In this document: piece by piece, positions 57,601-64,000 of the stretch
Numbering within the stretch: the first letter of the stretch is position 1
Layout: each line of letters starts with the position of its first letter
Assembly: GCF_921293095.1 (NCBI RefSeq)
Contig: NC_060252.1
Location: 43,090,881 to 43,154,880 of the forward strand
DNA from: Ischnura elegans
Taxonomy: Eukaryota > Arthropoda > Insecta > Odonata > Coenagrionidae
Length of the DNA: 64,000 nt
Direction: 5' to 3'
Position numbers and translations under genes: made by a program
Notes under the pieces: generated by a model
Seen by the model: only the letters and a program-made list of their open reading frames with translations
What the model was told of the DNA's origin: nothing
Database searches by the model: none

Positions 57601-58662
57601 TGTCTTCTTGCTTATCTCATTTTTCTTATCTGGAATATTCTGTACTCTCCTTCGCTTGATGTTTTCTACCGATGAAGAAAGGATCACCCCCCTCGTCCTT
57701 CTACTAGAACTACCAATGGATGACACAGCAAGCTTTGCTCCATAATTTTGCCCATTTTTATCATTTCTGTTCACATCAACCCTTTTACGCAAATTTTGTC
57801 CAATACCCTGCCCTACTGATGCACTAACTTTACTTTTATCCAAGAGTGCCTTCTGATTTGAGACAGTACTCTTCACCGAAACTGGAGAATTTTTCTTCAC
57901 ACCATTTGAACCTAAAGGCAAGGTAATATCCTTACTTTTACCCCTATTTAATTGAACCAGTGGAGATTTTCCCCCCCTTTGATTCAATGGCTTCTTTTTT
58001 AAAGAACTATTTGGAGACTGTTTCTTAGAGTTCTGGGATTTACGCTCAGGAGTTGATTCCACTTCATTCTTAGATTTGATGTCCACACTTTTGTCCTTAA
58101 CCCTAATTTGTTTATCCAAATTCTTACCCATGCTCACAGAGTTCAGAGTTCTTTTCCTATCTCTCACCCTAGTGTTGGGTTCAGAAACATTGACATTTTC
58201 TTCATCACCACTCAAATCAATCACCACTGGATGAAATTTAGAAGCATTCTTCCTTTTAGTCCTTCTGCCCTCATTCTCCACTGCACTTTTGCCATTTTGT
58301 CCATTCTCTTTAATGATTTTGGGATCACTGACACTACCCCTCCTAATTAATAGCTTCTCATTGGTGCTAACTGAGGGGATTTCTTCCAAATTCCCCTTCT
58401 TTGCTTGTATAGGTCGGTGGTACCTTTTCGGTTTCAGATTGGCATTGAACCTCCAAACTCCATGGCCCTGATCTTCAAGTCCAAGGCTGAGTAATAAATT
58501 GTCCTTCCTTATGTCAACAATAGGAACTGAAAGGGTTCTCAGCTTGTGAGCCAAACCTTGGGTAGCAGAAGACACTGGCACTGCCTTACTGCCACGGTAT
58601 GTCCTATGAAGTACCATGTCTGGTGATTTATCCTTGATGGATGAATTGCGCTTTCTCTTCAT
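54616..58662 (-). CDS. Large acidic nuclear-type protein with one C2H2 zinc finger, 1348 aa
   Basis: I do not recognise the family. The single exon encodes a lysine/serine-rich basic N-terminal third, one canonical finger CEICGAELDSIDNKLEHEFR-H (C-x2-C-x12-H-x3-H, zinc ligands at about residues 425, 428, 441 and 445), and a long, very acidic Glu/Asp-rich C-terminal two thirds with many Ser/Thr. Basic clusters (KRKRN at the start, RRTKRK, KRRR) look like nuclear localisation signals. A non-repetitive stretch at about 35-75 (LRTLSVPIVDIRKDNLLLSL) may be a conserved motif. An ATG at 58695 also opens the frame, but a good 3' splice site (TTCATTTCATGTCAG, intron end at 58673) falls between the two, so I use 58662. 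Coding could also begin in an upstream exon, since the frame stays open across the junction. The role is inferred only: chromatin or transcription factor. Confidence 0.85.
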   Translation of the reverse strand: MKRKRNSSIKDKSPDMVLHRTYRGSKAVPVSSATQGLAHKLRTLSVPIVDIRKDNLLLSLGLEDQGHGVWRFNANLKPKRYHRPIQAKKGNLEEIPSVSTNEKLLIRRGSVSDPKIIKENGQNGKSAVENEGRRTKRKNASKFHPVVIDLSGDEENVNVSEPNTRVRDRKRTLNSVSMGKNLDKQIRVKDKSVDIKSKNEVESTPERKSQNSKKQSPNSSLKKKPLNQRGGKSPLVQLNRGKSKDITLPLGSNGVKKNSPVSVKSTVSNQKALLDKSKVSASVGQGIGQNLRKRVDVNRNDKNGQNYGAKLAVSSIGSSSRRTRGVILSSSVENIKRRRVQNIPDKKNEISKKTSRSSSSQTNSKVIDISKKKASPEKSKRSSGSKKNANGDRDYKVSPRATANGKNLQKVKITRKHLNKSQMHWCEICGAELDSIDNKLEHEFRHEEPRQLVVLLRHCYLNSATVKLPIYVSPEDLAAIPAPQEDTSSPIASDDESRPRLPVENVLNNDEENAYESYSSSDDEFESVGISSPLGEGGTRGSPPPPLGAPHRVVVLVDAATSPFTTPERGTPVMSPRSVGSKERSKRKSQVKMRLWEGPPVTRSGRVVRVTERTKEGMEQSSVVRALFIKDSAEGIENVSVPTEDGEEDDVKNLPDGEDMGVNDSPSVEGADSSTLPDAEQSDASSFLTAENSDVGNVLTTKDSGSNDQLEQNDLVKEVREEMGEEKHSHTVAENVDTPSMEKGVLESSFKNSAIFDALSPDDDVELRLEESDTNESISKETGANSSKDTDVLDTDTLEKIEDEPLESKNTGDEDDQGDMGCILDKKSEERVDGMVAETTHSDELCERINDVIETEVVESISNLTNEIENTHEKTIELGPSENEKDRGSSLSEKIVDFEEKEGDSVSKEEVTGNEHASEADMNAINNVESSGAAEEPIAAFDALEESTLVDSNDMAEERVANDNVQECKLLDTEDLETVPKKDPMPEDKMGLGEMLEDSTDKINKDVMLVDDGNEVSVAGAIAETIEMQEPENEFIEDPNDINIGKFNKLEDEGLEDISDDEFISDQEMQQSPQCVGGILGDVEMDEGPATTVDNLEGAMDLEETEKDLPDPMCTGDVAGENEEAEMKDLDSVEDDTMADNMMDAVVGVLSSKDDIVVAESIEPTPEVDMTDTGEEAEGGCIADEVTTIQDGEPVVLGETIEAGELGRGINGLDPSLTAVVEGGSDPSIPPDLQKEEQIVNIIAKDISEPECQGDKSVLSDSSTAEVMVEVTGDSKLSVNGLEVVAVVGRGGGEDDDIPCGERVEVAETTENEFFGSGKGDKADVLKEYCVPVKNEVCSGRRSKDPGK

Positions 58663-58672
58663 GTTGGAAGGT
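58663..58672 (-). promoter_or_regulatory. 3' splice site / start of last exon of the zinc-finger gene
   Basis: On the minus strand, TTTTATTCTCCC and TTATTCATTTCATGTCAG form a pyrimidine-rich tract ending in CAG, followed by ACCTTCCAAC and the ATG. This implies a 5' exon beyond 58.7 kb, which I could not place. Confidence 0.55.
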
Positions 58673-58945
58673 CTGACATGAAATGAATAAGACATAGGGA
58701 GAATAAAATAGTCAATATGATTACAATGATAAGAAATAGGAAGAGATTTGAAGACAAGACTATGAAAAATTTCTGGTAAGCATTAATTCGGGCATATATT
58801 TTTCACGATTTTTTTCTAATCGAGGCGAGTGAAAAAACACCTACTAGTCCAGTCAACAAGCATTTTTAGCAGAGAAAATTGTGTAGTCGCAAATTTTTGC
58901 AGTGACATGGCTGAGTGCCATGACTAACTGAAGACATTTACTGTC

Positions 58946-59060
58946 TATAAAAAAAAGCAATACACCCAAGTTTGAGGAGCTCTATCGTCTAAACGAAGAA
59001 ATTAAATTTAATGCAACAAAAAGCAAACTATAATGAATTTATACCTTTTTTGGATCATTT
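58946..59060. repeat. Dispersed repeat, copy 2
   Basis: Matches 4803-4920 over about 100 bases (core ACACCCAAGTTTGAGGAGCT). It lies about 280 bp upstream of the zinc-finger start, within the inferred 5' intron. Confidence 0.5.
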
Positions 59061-62000
59061 ACTTTTTGGCCGTTTCTCCACAGATTAAAACAACATAACT
59101 TGACATTATTAGATTCATTAGGTGACGAAATACCCACACACGTGGAACTCAATCTCAATCCCATCCCAAGATTAGTAGGCAAAGATTAACTCCACCACCA
59201 CCATGATTGGCTAGAAATTTTCTGTGGCATATTGCCACAGACTATAACTTTCCAATAATATGTCTTCGACCTAACTAATGCCAGTTATTCCCACCCAGGG
59301 TTACTCTGTATAATTTCTTAAGTTTATGAGCAATGCATTTCCTACATAATTACATGCATGAAAAAGTTCAGCCTCCAAAACTCGGTTTTCTCTGTAATCA
59401 TTTAAAGGAGTTATTTTTGCAATCTTCACTGGTGGAGTCCACATTTTCCAGAAAAAAAGTCATTCTTTCTCAAACACAGGTATTACGATCTACGATGTGT
59501 CCAATATACCCATGTTGCACAAATTCACCTTCAAGGAGGCATTAAATACGATGTTGTTGATCTTATTTAATACTAACTCCCATTGGTCCTTCCGGAAGAA
59601 CCACATAAAAAATCTTTCAGCATACATTGAAGCATGGTATGAATTTTGTATCTGAATACCTAAATCAAATACCTGCTTTTAATGAAGTTATGTCCATCAG
59701 ACATGGCAACACTGCTGAGTATGTAGACAGCGTGATGGGGCATCTTATAGTGGCATTTCAAAAGTGAAGACCACGCATGGTTTGGACACTGTTTCACATG
59801 CAGCTTCTTACAGTAGTCGATGCTTTAGAAGGTAGGATCAGAAACCATTTACTTTGCATTTGTTGATGATGATATGTATTACACAACTGCCACTTACAAC
59901 TGTATTCTATGCAGTAATGTTTCCATATGAAATTAGTGCAAAGTTTTAATTGCCCTATCCCGCCCAACTCTTAGTTTCCATCACCCGTATAGCTAAAAGA
60001 TCAATATACATCTCAAATTGGTACATCTAGACATATCCATGACCTTTCTACTGTACCAAGTGCATAATGCTAATAATCAGATCAGATACCAGTGCCACTT
60101 ATCAATATGTATATTCGATGTGTCCTACTTCCTTCTTCCAGGCAGGTTCCTCAATACAGTTGTAGTAATACTGATGCTTCTGAGGTCAATCTAATTATTT
60201 TAATGTAATTTTCTGCAAACAACAGATTCAATGGTACACAATCTTTACAGGTTGTAACACAATCATGATCCATGGGAAGTAATACACCAGGGTTATGATA
60301 TCTGAGCAAGTGAGTTTCCCAAATCCCCATAAACATGATGATGTGTTTTAGTCATAATAGCACGGAAGATTCATGGTTAAGTTATTTCATATATATTGGG
60401 TCTTATATTCCTTATCATTTCCGGATTGTTGACTTTTTATTTACAATACTTCTAATAATTATACTTAATTTCTTCTCAAAAGATAGCATAAAAAGTAAAA
60501 TAAATACCTGCAAAATCTTGGACTAGAGCAGCAAGTGAAATTTACTCAAGGTAGTAGAGAACCTCTTGCCAAGGTGAGGAATGTTCAGTGTCTGCATATG
60601 CACAAACAGAAAGAGAAAACAATAATAATAATAATAAAGAGCTCAGCCAGCGACTTTGACAAAGTACAAGTCAACAATGCACATGAGTGTGCCACCTTTG
60701 TTGATTATTAGGGATGGTCGGATCGGATACTACAGATCCAAATATCCACAGATATTGCCCATCATCGGATACTTCGGATCCAAATTCACTGAAGGCATCG
60801 GATCTGGATCCGAGATTTTAAATTTATGCTTCAGTGAATGCAGCGTCCCATACGAGGGAGTGGAAAGAGTTTCGATTCTAGCTTCGCATGTACCGTTGCA
60901 CTGCGATGCTTGGCCTACTCATGAACCATTTTGTTTAAAAGCTCTCGTAGGAGTAATGCAACAGAATTTCAGCCGCAAAAATTTTTATGGCAAGATACGA
61001 CTGGCATATAGTGTGATTCTTACAAAGAGATTGAACAACCATTGGGAGAATCTCAACACCGTAGGTTAACTACCACGTCAAAAGTGACTACGTCGCAGAT
61101 AAAAAAAAACACCCTCGGCAATCCATCACCACATGCCTCTGATATTTTATTTTCCTTTCCGCGATCACACAGTCCATAAATCATTATCTTATAAGGAAAA
61201 TATCAAGTTACAAAAGAAATAAGAAGCGTGTTTCATCCGTACCCCATCTCACCAACTTACTTTTTTCATCTTACCTACTTCAATTCTATGTTTCTAGAGA
61301 ACAAACGCTAGGTGAGTCATTTACTGGACCCGAATATGCTGCGATAGTTTGCCGCAAATGGATGACATGTGTGATATTCAAGAAAGAATGAGACCAAATG
61401 CGTCGCATTTCTGGCATATTTAGTTTTTTTTTAAGCTCAAATCAATTATGACAAAGTTTTTTTTATTACAACAAGGCCATGCCAATATTCAACATTGTTC
61501 AAGCAGCGCAACTTTCAAATACACAGGCATGGCATCAGTACCGTCAAACAAGAAGATCCGGCCCAGAAACGACAACTGTATAGATCACATAGATCGCCCG
61601 GCTTTGTTTTGAAGGCAACGACGTCACAAAATAGCAAGATCTAACATGTTCGTCCTTGACTCTCTCATTCATTGTGACGTTGCGTGAAAGACGAAGGGAT
61701 TGCTCTCCTTCCCCTCTCCTTCACGCGCTTGAGCTACTCGGTTTAAAATACAAAGAACATGCATAATTTCAGAATACCATATTTTCAGGTGAGGGACTGA
61801 TAAAATGGATGAGAATAAAAGCTACTTCTGCGATGCTATCAAGGGGAAAAATTGGTATTGAAAAATTTGAATTTGAGGCGCTGTATTCCAGTTTTAAGCG
61901 TGGTCAGAATTCTACCATCTTGGTTTGACCATTTTCTGACTTAGGCTCAAACAGTGTATGTATATAATCAAGTATTTTATTCCTTATATCGCCTCTGATT

Positions 62001-64000
62001 TATAAAATGAAAATGCAACAATTACTTCTTGAATGTCATTGAAGTTTTCCGATCGTTCGTCATATTACTATTAAACTGTTCATATAGTCACATCGTGATG
62101 ATAATATATCGTCGTGAACATACTTTTGTACTATTATTGCGACCGGCCCGCTATCATAAAATTTCCATAGGCTGTAATCTTATTAATTACCAGTAGAAGT
62201 GCAGGGGAATGGATATTTTACACCTGTAAAATGTTATTTTAGGTTAAACTAGTTTCACAGAGGAACCGTGGCGATTGAAAATAATTTTTCCTTGGGAAAA
62301 GATATTCGAGGCATATTTTCACAAAGCCTTCCCTTCATGATAGAAAAAAGGGTTACTGTGTTCATTTGCGATAGTTTATTTTAACGTAACAACGGTCATG
62401 ACCAAATATTTCACCAAATAGTTAGCATCGACTCTTATGGGATCATCAATGCTTTGGTCGAAGTACTATCCTACCCAAGCATCCCCATTCCTGCCACACT
62501 GCGCTCAACGCTCAGAACCAGTTATGCCCCCTCCAGTATATTTACAACCTCCTTGGTTTCAATACAGCATTCACGAAAGTCTAAGAAACATGTGCAATTC
62601 ATAAAAATAGTGATCAGCATTATCTTTTGAAATAAAGCGTAATAGTTATCAAGAAAAACAAAGGTATGTACAAAATAAAGCTGCTACAGAAGATCTGAGA
62701 TTTGATTTATTGGCCATTTTATAACAGTGAACAATAAGAACTGTGCTGAAGAATTTTGCAAGATCATGCAGAGTGTGCAATGTTGGTTAGTGTGCACATG
62801 TAGTTTTGAAAAGTACCACAATATGTGAACAATTCTAAGAAATACTCCATGTTTTTGGTCACATCACAGCTCATTACCAGTCTTTTTTTTTGTTATTCAA
62901 ATATTTGATGCAAATTGGATCTAAAAATGCTGTTTAGAATGTAAATTTTAAATTTATTTTATGATAAAAAATATTTCGACTCATAACATCTAGCCTAAAT
63001 TTTATGCTATGGTGATTGATGCTTCCTGACATGAATTAATGTCATGTACATCCACTATTGCAAACATGCAACCAGAGTTATTACTTTTAAACCAACATAA
63101 TTCTAAGGCTGTAGGAGGGTTAAATAGTTCCTTGTCTCTGGGCATACTCATCTCTTACATCAATGAGCAGAGTAATGTGTTCATCTCTTTTAAACTATCC
63201 AAATAAAAAGCTTAGGATGAGCAAGCCACTAACATCGCAAGGGTCCAAGAGAAGCTATTGCTCACAGCCTCGGTAACTTACTTGTATTCTGTGGGTCAGT
63301 TGTTTCTTTGCAACACTGATCCTCAGTGTGAGTTTGATTATAATTTTGAAAAATTTAATGTACACCATAAGTACAAAAATAAGAACTGGATAAATCAAAA
63401 AAATTGTTTTCCATTTTAATGGTGGATAACCTTGTGCCCGATAAGCAATTTTTCAAGTCCAAGAAATTACTATAGACAGATATTCATTAAGGCAACCACA
63501 TGCAAGTGCTTGTGAGGAAATGCGTTGAGAAATTTAAATGTTCCCATTTTGGCAGTGTATCATTATAATCAATGAGAAAATGTTAAAGACACATTTAAAC
63601 ATAGAAGACTGAGAGAATCACTCCATTTACTTTGCAGATATTTTTATGTTGTGTTGCAACATACCTTCCACAATAGTTCCCCGGGGCTATCAACATGGCA
63701 AGAGCATGGTCAAGCACTGATGTCAACTATGATGTGTATGTCCTTTTATCCCATAGCTCTCCATGGTGAATAATGGACCGCTTGAGAGCTCGTTTTGAAT
63801 GCTCCCAGTATTTCCAAACTAAACAATGCCTCATCCACTGTGGGCACTATCCAAGCCAATAAACTTAGTATCAGCAGGTAGTGATAATGGCAGGGTGGGC
63901 TGGGTTTTTGGTTGATTTAGGGGGATAGTATTTTTACGAAAGGCACTATTTCCATTTTATGCAAAGCCATCTCTTGAAAAATCACAGTTTTGAGTGTGTT
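59061..64000. other. Upstream of the zinc-finger gene, no further gene seen
   Basis: Mostly AT-rich. A 137-codon frame at 60655-61069 overlaps repeat-like GGATC-rich sequence after TAGGGATGGTCGGATC (about 60709), a typical hAT-type left end, so I do not call it a gene. A GC- and CpG-richer patch at about 61550-61740 is the best candidate for a promoter or first exon of the minus-strand gene, but there is no direct evidence. Confidence 0.35.
60623..60640. repeat. AAT microsatellite
   Basis: About six AAT units in a row. Confidence 0.7.

Noticed and set aside
60655-61069. 137-codon plus-strand frame
   Set aside because: It starts in GGATC-rich repeat sequence following a hAT-like TAGGGATGG end, with no recognisable protein similarity.

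Overview
The window is nuclear DNA from an arthropod, most likely an insect with a large, transposon-rich genome. The grounds are an AT-rich sequence, a nine-exon cytochrome P450 of the CYP2-clan type with standard GT-AG introns up to 9.7 kb long, a long single-exon nuclear protein gene, and dense eukaryotic mobile elements (Helitron, hAT, pogo/Tigger, PIF/Harbinger, MULE-like, LINE, Penelope-like, tRNA-derived SINEs). Nothing bacterial or viral was seen. The species cannot be fixed from the sequence alone.

Layout: 1-23.8 kb holds no gene I can support. It is a patchwork of repeats: a Helitron (2210-2771), LINE relics, a 3.7-kb foldback element with 140-bp satellite-like arms (9669-13415), a 1.5-kb TIR element with a perfect 9-bp target duplication (14277-15772), a small hAT, SINEs and a 163-bp tandem array. 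From 23819 to 50839 (+) lies one cytochrome P450 gene. I reconstructed nine exons that join in phase to a complete 501-residue protein with the N-terminal anchor, proline-rich hinge, WxxxR, AGSDTT, ExxR, PERF and heme-cysteine motifs. Its introns carry most of the remaining elements: a second copy of the small hAT, a Penelope-like relic with a GIY-YIG domain, a Tigger, a Harbinger-type element ending 130 bp before exon 5, an internally deleted LINE and an AT-rich foldback element.

From 51.0 to 53.7 kb, two DNA elements (a 0.8-kb foldback and a 1.4-kb Tigger/pogo) separate the P450 3' end from the second gene. That gene lies on the minus strand (54616-58662), converges on the P450, and encodes about 1348 residues: a basic Ser/Lys-rich N-terminal third, one C2H2 zinc finger and a very acidic C-terminal two thirds. 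A 3' splice site just upstream of its start suggests a 5' exon somewhere in 58.7-64 kb, where I found no other gene.

The two genes have no evident functional link: one is a probable ER-membrane monooxygenase, the other a probable nuclear protein. The most unusual material is in the repeats: several palindromic elements whose arms carry a hammerhead-ribozyme-like CTGAnGA...GAAAC core, two large foldback elements built from tandem repeats, and a SINE wrapped in its own inverted repeat.
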